The notes: a model not told the origin generated them from the letters alone. A stretch of 11,882 bases of DNA from Bacteroidales bacterium (GCA_024695285.1 JAILIM010000046.1:1-11882); one strand, 5' to 3'; shown: positions 1-8,791, counted from the stretch's first letter. Program-made: numbers and translations.

Positions 1-1347
1 AGCTGCACCCTTACCAGCTGCATTAACAGCGATACCGCCACCATTACCTTCAATCCTGCCACATTTGGCAGCATGGCGTTCATCGCAGGCATAGTCGGCA
101 ACTCTCCAGCAGCAAATGAAGGCATTGTAAGCCTGAAAGGATGCAAGAATTTCGCAAACTTGACAGCTACCCACAGGAATATCGTGTCCCTCGGCGGACT
201 TGTTGGCCTGCTTAACGGAAAGGGCAAAGTTGAAATCACAAATTGCACCAACGAAGGCAATATTGAACGCCTTGTTGACGATGCAGATGCTGCAAAGGAC
301 AACAACATCTGTATAGGCGGTATAGCGGCACTTATGGCCGGCGGCTCCGGCTCCAGCATCACGGGCTGTTCCAACACCGGAAAGGTGAGCACAAACACCA
401 ACCAGGGCAATGCCGTGGTCCGTATCGGCGGCATCGCCGCTTACCTGAAGGCCTACACGACGGTGAGCAACTGTACCAACAGTGGTCCCGTTGAATACCG
501 TATGGGGGATGATACTGAGGGCACCGGCTCATATATTTGTATCGGTGGCATTGTCGGCCACATGTACAAGAACAGCAGCGTGGAGTCCTGCACCAACAGC
601 GGCAACGTGTTCACCGACCGCAAACAGGTCAGTCGCGTCGGCGGAATCGTGGGTACTTTGAATTCAAGTGCCGCTCGCTCCTGCACCAACACCGGAGCCG
701 TCACCTTGAAGGTCCAGGATGATGTTCTGGTCAAGTTCTGGCAGGCAGTCGGGGGCATAGTCGGTTTCTCCGAGGGCACAACTACAGGGTGCACCTGGGA
801 ACTCACCGGCTGCATCAACCGCGGCACCGTGTCGGCAAGGATAAATGCCCAGCCTAACTATACAGGCCGATTCGGCGTGGGCGGCATAATCGGCCAGCCC
901 TTCAATAACCTGCCGATAAGCAACAATTACAACTATGGTGACGTCTCTGCCTTCAACACCAACCCTGACGCTCCTTATTCCTATGCCGGCGGCATCATGG
1001 GCACTGATGACGATGAAAAGGTGACTCTCAGTTCCACGCTGGCCGACAACAAGAACTACGGTACCGTCGCCAATGTCACCGGCAAAGCCAACAATGCAGC
1101 CGGCGGCCTTTACGGCAAGATCGGCAAGGCAACTTCCGCCGACGGCTCCAACTTCGGTGCTGTCGGTGGTACCTATGCCGGCGCCGTAGCCGGAGTCAAC
1201 TCCATCACCCTCACCGCCACTCTCTGTGACGCAGTGACCGTGAACGGAGTGGCCAAGGCGGCAGCGGCAGATGAAGCCAAATGGCTCTGCCCGGCCAATA
1301 CCGGCACCATTACTCCGACATATGTCTCCCACAGCGATGGAGAGTAG
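1..1347 (+). CDS. Secreted GLUG-like repeat (beta-solenoid) protein, 5'-truncated by window start
   Basis: The frame is open from base 1 to the TAG at 1345-1347, giving 448 residues of a protein whose start lies upstream of the window; the ATG at 73 is internal and falls inside a repeat. The visible part is an array of about 30-43-residue units, each with a GG[IVL]xG strand (GGLVG, GGIAA, GGIVG, GGIIG, GGIMG) and a [CN]xNxGxV strand (for example NCTNEGNIE, SCTNTGAVT, GCINRGTVS). Cysteines recur at the same unit position at residues 7, 48, 82, 123, 158, 197, 228 and 271; the last units carry NYG or NFG instead. The pattern resembles GLUG-type repeats of Bacteroidota surface adhesins, which are thought to form a right-handed beta-helix. 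Signal peptide and N-terminal domains are not visible, so secretion is inferred from the downstream paralogue. Its last ~265 residues align colinearly with the neighbouring 1144-aa lipoprotein, but it ends with HSDGE and has no GDPD domain. Ligand and role are unknown; adhesion or glycan binding is only a guess. Confidence 0.85.
   Translation, partial: SCTLTSCINSDTATITFNPATFGSMAFIAGIVGNSPAANEGIVSLKGCKNFANLTATHRNIVSLGGLVGLLNGKGKVEITNCTNEGNIERLVDDADAAKDNNICIGGIAALMAGGSGSSITGCSNTGKVSTNTNQGNAVVRIGGIAAYLKAYTTVSNCTNSGPVEYRMGDDTEGTGSYICIGGIVGHMYKNSSVESCTNSGNVFTDRKQVSRVGGIVGTLNSSAARSCTNTGAVTLKVQDDVLVKFWQAVGGIVGFSEGTTTGCTWELTGCINRGTVSARINAQPNYTGRFGVGGIIGQPFNNLPISNNYNYGDVSAFNTNPDAPYSYAGGIMGTDDDEKVTLSSTLADNKNYGTVANVTGKANNAAGGLYGKIGKATSADGSNFGAVGGTYAGAVAGVNSITLTATLCDAVTVNGVAKAAAADEAKWLCPANTGTITPTYVSHSDGE
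541..1338 (+). repeat. Paralogous segment, copy A (matches 3307-4104)
   Basis: The encoded residues align colinearly with 3307-4104 of the next gene. Shared landmarks in order are IGG[IV]V, KQVSRVGGIVG versus LQVNRIGGIIG, the CTN[TA]G unit, GGI[VA]GFSEG, the NYG units, YAGAVAGVN versus VAGAVAGVN, CDAV[TA]VNG, and the closing W[LA]CP[AS][NS]TGTIT followed by HSD. Divergence is substantial at protein level, so the duplication is old or the copies have been under different selection. Confidence 0.85.
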
Positions 1348-1393
1348 ACATGGACGGCAAAGTCAAAGTGCTGAAAAATAGCTGATTATGCTT

Positions 1394-1424
1394 TTCAGGG
1401 GGTGTCAAAACGACACCCCCTGAA
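1394..1424 (+). terminator. Strong hairpin downstream of the first repeat-protein gene
   Basis: A perfect 11-bp GC-rich stem (cagggggtgtc at 1396-1406 and its complement at 1412-1422) closes on a 5-base aaaac loop, and two further A-T pairs extend it to 13 bp. It lies 46 bases after the TAG, in the position of a transcription terminator. No T-tract follows on either strand, so it may be a 3'-end stabilising hairpin or a terminator that does not need a U-run. Confidence 0.65.
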
Positions 1425-1435
1425 TGGCTTAGTGG

Positions 1436-1456
1436 ATTGATAATCAAGCGATTGAT
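1436..1456. promoter_or_regulatory. Operator-like cluster of ATTGAT / ATCAA half-sites
   Basis: A perfect short palindrome TTGAT-A-ATCAA (1437-1447) is followed by a second ATTGAT at 1451-1456, whose start is exactly 15 bases after the first ATTGAT at 1436. It sits about 50-70 bases upstream of the putative -7 box of the lipoprotein gene, where an activator or repressor could bind. Such short AT-rich symmetry can arise by chance, so this is tentative. Confidence 0.25.
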
Positions 1457-1504
1457 TTTGCGCCCGCCAATCCTTTCCTCTTATATTCTATCTCGTTTTT
1501 TCAT

Positions 1505-1512
1505 TATCTTTG
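1505..1512 (+). promoter_or_regulatory. Putative -7 promoter box of the lipoprotein gene
   Basis: TATCTTTG matches the Bacteroidota sigma-ABfr -7 consensus TAnnTTTG. A start site about 5-7 bases downstream would give a leader of roughly 20 bases before the ATG at 1537. No convincing -33 TTTG is present at the expected 19-21-base spacing (the nearest TTTTG is at 1456-1460, too far upstream). The ATG has no Shine-Dalgarno, which is normal in this phylum. Confidence 0.5.
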
Positions 1513-1536
1513 CAATATCAACAATAGCTGCACAGA

Positions 1537-4500
1537 ATGAAACTGCATAGCCTTCTATTGATTTGTATGAGCGTCCCGGTGCTGTTCTCCTGTACCCGGG
1601 ATGCTGATGTCGACGCCGCTGGCCAGCCGCACGAGCCCGGTTCAGGCTCCAGCATGGAAATCACCCTCTCCGCCTCGGGCGAGACTCCGGAGGCAAAGGC
1701 CACTCTGGAATTCCATTCGGTGCTATGGGAGGACAGTGACGAGATCGCGGTTTTCGACGGCTATGCAAAGAATATCTTCTCCATCCCCTCCGGAAGCAAC
1801 AACGGCAAGTCCGCATCATTCCGGGGAGAGGTCCACTCAGGGGCGACTGAGCTCTACGCCGCCAGCCCCGCTTCGGCGGGGCTTGGCTGCGCAGGAGGGC
1901 TGATAACCGTGGAGTTACCTTCCATGCAGAGGATAGGCGCCGGCCGCTGCATAGCGCCTGAGGCTCTCGTCTGCGTGGCCAAAGCCGAAGGCGGCATGCT
2001 GCAGTTCCGCAACGTGGTCTCTCTCCTGCGTATAACCATCAGCCGCTCCGACATAACAACAATACTGCTGCGCGGAGCCAACCTCTCCGACACGGCCACG
2101 GTGGCCCCCGACGGCACGATCAGTGAAGTCACTGCCGGCAACGGCGAGGTGCAGCTGGTCCCGGAAGGGGGGACCTTCGCGCCCGGAACCTACTATGCCG
2201 CAGTGCTTCCCGGTTCCATTGCCGCCGGCGGCTTCTCCCTTTCGCTGGTGCGCTCGGATGCCCTTTCCGGCACGCGCACCGCATCCAGGCAGGCCGTCTT
2301 CGAGCGCAACAAGGGCCTTGATGCCGGAGCGCTCGAATCCTCCCTCAGCTGGGAAAAGCTCATCCTGACCAAGCAGCAGCTCTTTGCCTGGAACGCCCGC
2401 CGCAGCGCCACCGACTCATCCGACAACGTGCGCCTGGGCGCCGACATCGACATGCAGATGGATCCTTGGACACCGAAGGACTTTGCCGGCACTTTCGACG
2501 GCCAGGGCCACCGGCTCTGCGGCCTGAGCGTAAGCGGCGGGCCCGATGCCGGCTTTTTCAGCGCCCTCACCGGCTCTGCCGTGCTCCGAAACACGGTGTT
2601 CGGCAGCGCCGACGGCAGCAGCTATGACGGCAGCAGCTCGATCTGCCCCTCCGGCGCGTCCGGCAGCAGCTGCAGCTATGCCGGAGTTGTGGGAGAGGTG
2701 AACGGCAGCGCCAGGGTGGTGGACGTGGTCAATTACGCCAAAGTCGCCGTGACTGAAGCGTGCGCCTGCCAGACCATCGCCGGCGGCGTCGTGGGCAGCT
2801 GGAACAGCACCGCGGCTTGCTCGGGCCTGGTGAACTATGGCGTGGTGCGCAATGATGCAAGCACGGCAGCGCAGGAAAGCAGCTATCTTGGCGGCGTGGT
2901 CGGGACCCTCGGCTCCAGAATCACCTTGTCCGGCTGCCACAACCACGGCCCGGTGTCCACCGCCAATCCCGGCGTCTGCGCCGTCGGCGGCGTGGCCGGA
3001 TACGACAGCAATGGATCCACCCTCAAGAGCTGCACCAACGACGGCACGGTCTCGCACGATGCCTCCGCGGCCCTTGCGGCCGAATCGGCAGCCGCCGGCA
3101 TAATCGCTTATGCCAAAGGAACTTCCAGCGCCTACGGAAGCGTGTCCGGCTGCACCAATGAAGGACGGGTCACAGCCTCCTGCGGCGGCAAGAACTTCCG
3201 CCTCGCCGGCGTGTCCGGTTACACCCAGTACTACAACGTAACCAACTGCACCAACAAAGGCGGCGTGAGCTTCAGCGGTACCACCACTGCCAGCGGTTTC
3301 CTCGCTATCGGCGGGGTCGTCGCCCACACCTACAACGGCTGCGTAGTCAGCGGCTGCCGCAATGAAGGCGCCGTTCGTTCCAACCGCCTGCAGGTCAACC
3401 GCATAGGCGGCATTATCGGCAACATCAACAGCGGCATTGTCCGCAAATGCACCAACGCCGGTCCCGTGACCTTGGACATCTCTTCCACGGTACGCGATAA
3501 TTGGGAGGGCGCGGGCGGCATCGCCGGTTTCTCCGAAGGCTCTTCGACGTCGATAGAGCTGTCGGACTGTGTCAACGAAGCCGGCGGCACCGTGACGGCG
3601 CTCGTCAACACCAACGGCCGCAGCGACTACATGCGTTGCTGCGCGGGCGGCATCCTCGGCATGCCGTTCACTTCCATGACGGTCAACGGCAACGTGAACT
3701 ATGCTGAAGTGTCGCTGCGCAACACCCACTCGTCCGCCCCCTACGCCTACGTGGGCGGCATAATCGGGCAGGACACCGGAGCGCAGACGGCTTGCACGGT
3801 CACGGGCAACATCAACTACGGCTCCGTACGCTGCATCTCCGGAAAGTCCGGTTATTCGGGCGCGGGAGGCATTTTCGGCAGCGTGACCATGGCGTCATCC
3901 ATCTTCGGCAACCGTAATTACGGTCCTGTTTCCGGCACTGTCGCCGGCGCCGTGGCGGGAGTTAACGCCTGCACGTTCAACGCCGTCGTGTGCGATGCGG
4001 TCGCAGTCAACGGCACGGCCTATCCTGATGCCTCCGACAAGAATGTCTGGGCCTGCCCTTCATCGACAGGCACCATCACCCTCACGGTCACGCCCCATTC
4101 CGACCCGGAGGCTGATCCCGGTTCCATCCACGGTGACCTCCCTGCTCCGCTCGATCCCGGCAACAAGGTTGTCGCCCACAGGGGCGGCAGTGTCGAGGCA
4201 GGTTCTACCAGCTATCCCGACAACTCCAGGGCCGCGCTGCGCTATGCCATGAGCCTTGGCTGCTATGGCAGCGAGTGCGACATCTACTGGACCAAGGACA
4301 ACAAGGTGATCGTGGCCCATGCCAACAGCCAGGACTATGTCAACGGACTGCATCCCTGGGAGGCGACTGCTGATGAAATCATTTCCGCAAAGCGCCTGTC
4401 CAACTACGAAAAGATCCCGACCCTCGAAGAGTACATCGACATAGTGATGGAGGAGGGGAGCAAGACCAAGCTGATACTGGATATCAAGATGATAGACACT

Positions 4501-4971
4501 CCGTCCGTGGACTATGAGCATCCCGCCAAGGCGGCCCTCAGGGCCATCGAAATAGTGCAGGAGAAGCATGCGCAGAACTTCGTGGAGTTCATCTGCACGA
4601 GCTATGAGCAGGTCATGTCGCAGATAGCGCCTTCGATGAAGGCCGCCGGCTTGAACTGCGGATGGATGAACGGAAGCATCAGCGCCACCAGCTTCAAGAA
4701 CAAGGGCTATACCAACTGGGCCAACCTCAACACGCGTGACCACTTCAAGCTGGGCAGCGGCGACGACAAGGGCACGGGCAACCGCACCATCACCGAGTTC
4801 AAGAACGCCGGCCTTCAGCTGAGCGTCTTCCACATCGACAAGCAGTCCGGCAACAGCAGCGCCGTCTACACCGACGCCACCGTCCAGGCCTACCTCGACG
4901 AATACGCCTACCTCCGCTGCATCACCACCAACTATCCCGCCTGGCTGCTCCAGAAAACCAAGGGTTTGTAG
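1537..4971 (+). CDS. Surface lipoprotein: fimbrillin-like domain, GLUG-like repeat solenoid and C-terminal GDPD domain
   Basis: This encodes a 1144-residue predicted outer-membrane lipoprotein. Residues 1-19 are a lipoprotein signal with lipobox VLFSC (Cys19), followed by TRDADVD, whose acidic residues could serve as a Bacteroidota surface-export signal. Residues ~40-265 resemble fimbrillin-like domains (VLWEDSDEIAVFDG, LYAASP, LQFRNVVSLLRITI). FAGTFDGQGH at 316-325 is typical of the entry into GLUG-type repeats, which run to ~860. Seven consecutive units carry Cys at 467, 499, 539, 571, 607, 638 and 678, followed by three NY[AG] units. Residues ~876-1144 are a glycerophosphodiester phosphodiesterase domain, a family that hydrolyses glycerophosphodiesters to glycerol-3-phosphate plus an alcohol. 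Visible active-site residues are H881 and R882 (HRGG), PDN for the usual PEN, E913 and D915 (ECD), H928 and D982 (ILDIK, where Glu is usual). The C-terminal WTVN-like motif is absent. The domain is therefore divergent but keeps both catalytic histidines. Activity, surface exposure and substrate are inferred; the solenoid may tether the enzyme away from the membrane. Confidence 0.87.
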   Translation: MKLHSLLLICMSVPVLFSCTRDADVDAAGQPHEPGSGSSMEITLSASGETPEAKATLEFHSVLWEDSDEIAVFDGYAKNIFSIPSGSNNGKSASFRGEVHSGATELYAASPASAGLGCAGGLITVELPSMQRIGAGRCIAPEALVCVAKAEGGMLQFRNVVSLLRITISRSDITTILLRGANLSDTATVAPDGTISEVTAGNGEVQLVPEGGTFAPGTYYAAVLPGSIAAGGFSLSLVRSDALSGTRTASRQAVFERNKGLDAGALESSLSWEKLILTKQQLFAWNARRSATDSSDNVRLGADIDMQMDPWTPKDFAGTFDGQGHRLCGLSVSGGPDAGFFSALTGSAVLRNTVFGSADGSSYDGSSSICPSGASGSSCSYAGVVGEVNGSARVVDVVNYAKVAVTEACACQTIAGGVVGSWNSTAACSGLVNYGVVRNDASTAAQESSYLGGVVGTLGSRITLSGCHNHGPVSTANPGVCAVGGVAGYDSNGSTLKSCTNDGTVSHDASAALAAESAAAGIIAYAKGTSSAYGSVSGCTNEGRVTASCGGKNFRLAGVSGYTQYYNVTNCTNKGGVSFSGTTTASGFLAIGGVVAHTYNGCVVSGCRNEGAVRSNRLQVNRIGGIIGNINSGIVRKCTNAGPVTLDISSTVRDNWEGAGGIAGFSEGSSTSIELSDCVNEAGGTVTALVNTNGRSDYMRCCAGGILGMPFTSMTVNGNVNYAEVSLRNTHSSAPYAYVGGIIGQDTGAQTACTVTGNINYGSVRCISGKSGYSGAGGIFGSVTMASSIFGNRNYGPVSGTVAGAVAGVNACTFNAVVCDAVAVNGTAYPDASDKNVWACPSSTGTITLTVTPHSDPEADPGSIHGDLPAPLDPGNKVVAHRGGSVEAGSTSYPDNSRAALRYAMSLGCYGSECDIYWTKDNKVIVAHANSQDYVNGLHPWEATADEIISAKRLSNYEKIPTLEEYIDIVMEEGSKTKLILDIKMIDTPSVDYEHPAKAALRAIEIVQEKHAQNFVEFICTSYEQVMSQIAPSMKAAGLNCGWMNGSISATSFKNKGYTNWANLNTRDHFKLGSGDDKGTGNRTITEFKNAGLQLSVFHIDKQSGNSSAVYTDATVQAYLDEYAYLRCITTNYPAWLLQKTKGL
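3307..4104 (+). repeat. Paralogous segment, copy B (matches 541-1338)
   Basis: This is the C-terminal part of the repeat solenoid in the GDPD lipoprotein and aligns with the end of the upstream gene. After the shared HSD, copy A stops within two codons, while copy B continues through a Pro/Asp/Gly-rich linker (PEADPGSIHGDLPAPLDPG) into the GDPD domain. The end of the homology therefore marks a domain boundary. Confidence 0.85.
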
Positions 4972-4979
4972 ATTTTTTG

Positions 4980-4987
4980 TATATTTG
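4980..4987 (+). promoter_or_regulatory. Putative -7 promoter box of the phosphohexomutase operon
   Basis: TATATTTG matches TAnnTTTG and lies 8 bases after the stop codon of the lipoprotein gene. The predicted start site near 4993 gives an AT-rich leader of about 37 bases before the ATG at 5031. Any -33 element would fall inside the end of the preceding gene; no clear TTTG is at the right spacing (TTTG at 4965-4968 is too close). Confidence 0.5.
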
Positions 4988-5030
4988 CCAGATACGACAT
5001 AATAATTAATAACATAAACGATTTAACGAT

Positions 5031-6398
5031 ATGGGAGCTTTTCACGCATATGATATCCGCGGAATCTACAATGTGGATTTCGACAAGGAGACAGCCTACA
5101 AGGTTGGTTACTTCCTTCCTGAACTTCTCAAGGCCGACAAGGTGCTGGTGGGCCGCGACTGCCGCCTCTCCGGACAGGAGATCCACGACTATCTGATCAA
5201 GGGCATCACCGATGCCGGCGCGGATGTGGACGACATTGGCTACAGCAGCACGCCCCTCGTGTATTTCGGCACCGCCAACTACGGCTACAAGGCTTCCGTG
5301 CAGATCACGGCCAGCCACAATCCCCGCGAGTACAACGGCATGAAGGTCAGCCGAGAAAACGCTCTCCCCGTGGGCTATGACACTGGCCTCGGCCAGATCA
5401 AGCAGTGGATAGAGGAAGGCAAACCGACCCCCGTGGCTGCAAAGCGCGGAACCGTCAGGGAAATCGACATCAAGCCCGATTATCTCAAATTCCTGCTCAA
5501 ATATAAGGGCGATTATTCCAACCTCAAGATAGCTTTCGACCTCTCCAACGGCATGAGCACGCTATTCGCGAAGGAGGTCTACAAGGGCGAGGACGCCAGT
5601 TTTCTCTTCGACGAGATGGACGGCAGTTTCCCCAACCATGAGCCCAACCCTCTGATTCCCAAGAATGTGGAGCCGCTCAAGCAGCTCGTCGCCAAGATCG
5701 GCGCCGACATCGGTGTCATCTACGACGGCGATGCCGACCGCGTGATGTTCGTCGACGACAAGGCCCGTTTCGTGGCCCCCGACCTCATCATCGCCCTGAT
5801 GGCATACTACTTCTGCGACGAGAGAGGAGAGAAGAACCCCAGGGTGCTGCAGGAAATCCGCAGTTCCAAGGCAGTGGGCGAGTTCCTTGCCGACTACGGC
5901 GCCGAGATGCACACCTGGAGGGTGGGACGCGCCTTCGCGGCTCCCAAGCTCCGCGAAATCGACGGCCTCTGGGGCGGTGAGCTCGCAGGCCACTACTATT
6001 TCAAAGATTTCTTCTACTCCGACAGCGGCATGCTGGCATCCATCATAGTGCTCCGTATAGTGTCCGCACTCAAGAAGAAGGGCCTCACACTCAGCGGCGA
6101 GATCGACAAACTTACCCGCTACCGCAATTCCGGTGAAATCAACTTCAGGGTGGAGGACAAGAAGGGCGCCATGGATGCCGTACGTGACCATTTCTTCGCA
6201 CAGGCCAAGCCGGATGCATTCATGGACTTCGACGGCTACCGTGCCGAGTATCCCGACTGGTGGTTCAACATCCGTCCGTCCAACACCGAGCCCTACCTGC
6301 GCTTCATATGCGAAGCGACCACGGACGAGGTGCTTGCTAAGAAGATAGCAGAGGTGCAGGAAATTATCGAGACACGTTTCGGAGGGACGAGAGCCTGA
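5031..6398 (+). CDS. manB: Phosphomannomutase/phosphoglucomutase (alpha-D-phosphohexomutase family)
   Basis: This 455-residue cytoplasmic enzyme has the usual family length. It interconverts hexose 6-phosphate and hexose 1-phosphate (mannose and/or glucose), feeding GDP-mannose or UDP-glucose synthesis for surface polysaccharides. All four family signatures are present in order: the phosphoserine loop TASHNPREYNGMK with catalytic Ser95; the Mg2+ loop DGDADR at 232-237; the sugar-specificity loop GGELAGH at 315-321 (GEMSGH in many relatives); and the phosphate-binding RPSNTEP at 415-421. The N-terminus MGAFHAYDIRGIYN contains the expected YDIRG start of domain 1, which supports this ATG. Its stop overlaps the next gene's start by one base, so it heads a three-gene operon. 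Substrate preference between mannose and glucose cannot be settled from the motifs; the symbol manB is by family resemblance. Confidence 0.93.
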   Translation: MGAFHAYDIRGIYNVDFDKETAYKVGYFLPELLKADKVLVGRDCRLSGQEIHDYLIKGITDAGADVDDIGYSSTPLVYFGTANYGYKASVQITASHNPREYNGMKVSRENALPVGYDTGLGQIKQWIEEGKPTPVAAKRGTVREIDIKPDYLKFLLKYKGDYSNLKIAFDLSNGMSTLFAKEVYKGEDASFLFDEMDGSFPNHEPNPLIPKNVEPLKQLVAKIGADIGVIYDGDADRVMFVDDKARFVAPDLIIALMAYYFCDERGEKNPRVLQEIRSSKAVGEFLADYGAEMHTWRVGRAFAAPKLREIDGLWGGELAGHYYFKDFFYSDSGMLASIIVLRIVSALKKKGLTLSGEIDKLTRYRNSGEINFRVEDKKGAMDAVRDHFFAQAKPDAFMDFDGYRAEYPDWWFNIRPSNTEPYLRFICEATTDEVLAKKIAEVQEIIETRFGGTRA

Positions 6399-7462
6399 TG
6401 AAACGCAGCGCAGTACTGATAATCCTAAGCCTTTTCAGCCTGGGCGTGCGTGCTCAGGAGGATACCGTGCGCGTGGCTCCGCCCGCGGCCGGGGATTCCC
6501 TTTCCGTTCAGATTGACACCCTGGACAGGCCGGCCGACATAGGTTCCGGCCTGCCCTTCTTCGCAAAAGGCAACGGCGCCCCAGTGGACACTCTCGACGT
6601 GGGCGACGGCCGCATACAGATAGTTCTGAAGGACGACAACACCTGGTATTTCATAAAGAACGTCTCCGCGCTTGCGGAAAGCGACCTCTTCACTGAATGC
6701 TGGCGGGAACACATCGTGAACCCCTACAACAACACGCCCCTGGACAGCATCCCCTACAGGGTGACCGTGTGCCTCGTGGATTCGGTGAGCCGTTTCGTCT
6801 GCCCGCATAAGGGAAAGGTCTTTTCGAAGTTCGGCCTCCGGCGCGGCCGCAGGCACACCGGATGCGACGTGCCGTATCCCACCGGCACCCCGGTCTATTG
6901 CGCCTTCGATGGCAGGGTGCGCCTTGCCGAGCGCCACAAGGGCTATGGCAACCTCGTGATTGTGCGCCATGAAAATGGCCTGGAGACCTTCTACGGGCAT
7001 CTTTCACGTATCGACGTGGCTGTGGGCCAGTGGGTCCACGCCGGCGACCTTCTGGGCCTCGGCGGTTCTACCGGGCGCTCCAGTGGCCCGCACCTCCATT
7101 TCGAGACGCGTTTCCGGGGATATGCCTTCGATCCTGAGTGGCTGGTCGATTTCGAGCACGGCGTCCTCCGCAAGAACGTGTTCGTGCTCAAGCGCAGCTA
7201 CCTGTCGCCATACAGCAAGTACGTGCCCGATTCCATAGACGAGGAGGAAGAAATCTACATGACGGACGAGCAGATACGTGCCGAGGAAGAGCGCATCGCC
7301 AAGGAGCGTGCGGCAATGAAATACCACACCATCCGTTCCGGCGACACCCTGTCCGGCATTGCCGTCAGGTACGGTACCACCGTGTCGAAGATATGCAGCC
7401 TCAACAGCGGGCTGAAACCCACCACCGTGCTCAGCATAGGGCGGAAAATACGGGTGAAATAG
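6398..7462 (+). CDS. Secreted M23 (LytM-type) metallopeptidase with C-terminal LysM domain
   Basis: This 354-residue exported protein has a signal peptide with likely cleavage VRA|QE (after residue 19). A ~110-residue N-terminal region of unknown fold precedes the M23 peptidase domain at about residues 137-252. The Zn-binding and catalytic set is complete: H153 and D157 (HTGCD), H201 (YGHLS), H232 and H234 (HLHFE). The enzyme is therefore probably an active peptidoglycan endopeptidase rather than a degenerate EnvC/NlpD-type activator. A charged, probably helical linker (~280-308, rich in Glu/Arg) leads to a LysM peptidoglycan-binding domain at 309-354 (YHTIRSGDTLSGIA, GTTVSKIC, IGRKIRVK). The start ATG overlaps the manB stop as TGATG, and GGAGGG at 6381-6386 lies 11 bases upstream, so translational coupling is likely. 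The miaB start follows the stop by 2 bases. Expected role is cell-wall remodelling in the periplasm; the exact bond cut is unknown. Confidence 0.92.
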   Translation: MKRSAVLIILSLFSLGVRAQEDTVRVAPPAAGDSLSVQIDTLDRPADIGSGLPFFAKGNGAPVDTLDVGDGRIQIVLKDDNTWYFIKNVSALAESDLFTECWREHIVNPYNNTPLDSIPYRVTVCLVDSVSRFVCPHKGKVFSKFGLRRGRRHTGCDVPYPTGTPVYCAFDGRVRLAERHKGYGNLVIVRHENGLETFYGHLSRIDVAVGQWVHAGDLLGLGGSTGRSSGPHLHFETRFRGYAFDPEWLVDFEHGVLRKNVFVLKRSYLSPYSKYVPDSIDEEEEIYMTDEQIRAEEERIAKERAAMKYHTIRSGDTLSGIAVRYGTTVSKICSLNSGLKPTTVLSIGRKIRVK

Positions 7463-7464
7463 AA

Positions 7465-8775
<1,311 letters not shown>

Positions 8776-8791
8776 CTTCACTGTCATTCTG

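Noticed and set aside
73..75. ATG at 73 as the true start of the first gene
   Set aside because: The frame is open and repeat-like back to base 1 (SCTLTSCINS), and a start here would leave an exported repeat protein with no signal peptide.
664..1332. Minus-strand open frame (222 codons) opposite the first repeat gene
   Set aside because: Its Gly/Ala/Val-rich composition mirrors the repeat codons and it has no independent support.
2416..3729. Long minus-strand open frame (437 codons) opposite the repeat lipoprotein
   Set aside because: It lies wholly inside the lipoprotein gene; its His/Ala/Gly-rich product is the complement of repetitive GC-biased codons, with no domain, signal or start context.
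4060..4833. Minus-strand open frame (257 codons) opposite the GDPD domain
   Set aside because: The plus strand here encodes conserved GDPD motifs, so the reverse frame is a shadow.
1..4971. Phage tail fibre or CRISPR-like explanation for the repeats
   Set aside because: The repeats are protein-level, of variable length (31-43 residues) and poorly conserved in DNA; there are no spacers, cas genes or phage genes nearby, and the second protein has a lipoprotein signal.
4955..4978. Possible intrinsic terminator at the end of the GDPD gene (AAACC/GGTTT followed by six T)
   Set aside because: The stem is only 5 bp, mostly A-T, and five bases separate it from the T-run; it overlaps the stop codon and is too weak to call.
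7138..7464. Upstream extension of the miaB frame (would give 545 aa)
   Set aside because: The extension overlaps the M23/LysM gene out of frame, is Arg/His-rich and non-homologous, and the ATG at 7465 gives the canonical MiaB N-terminus.
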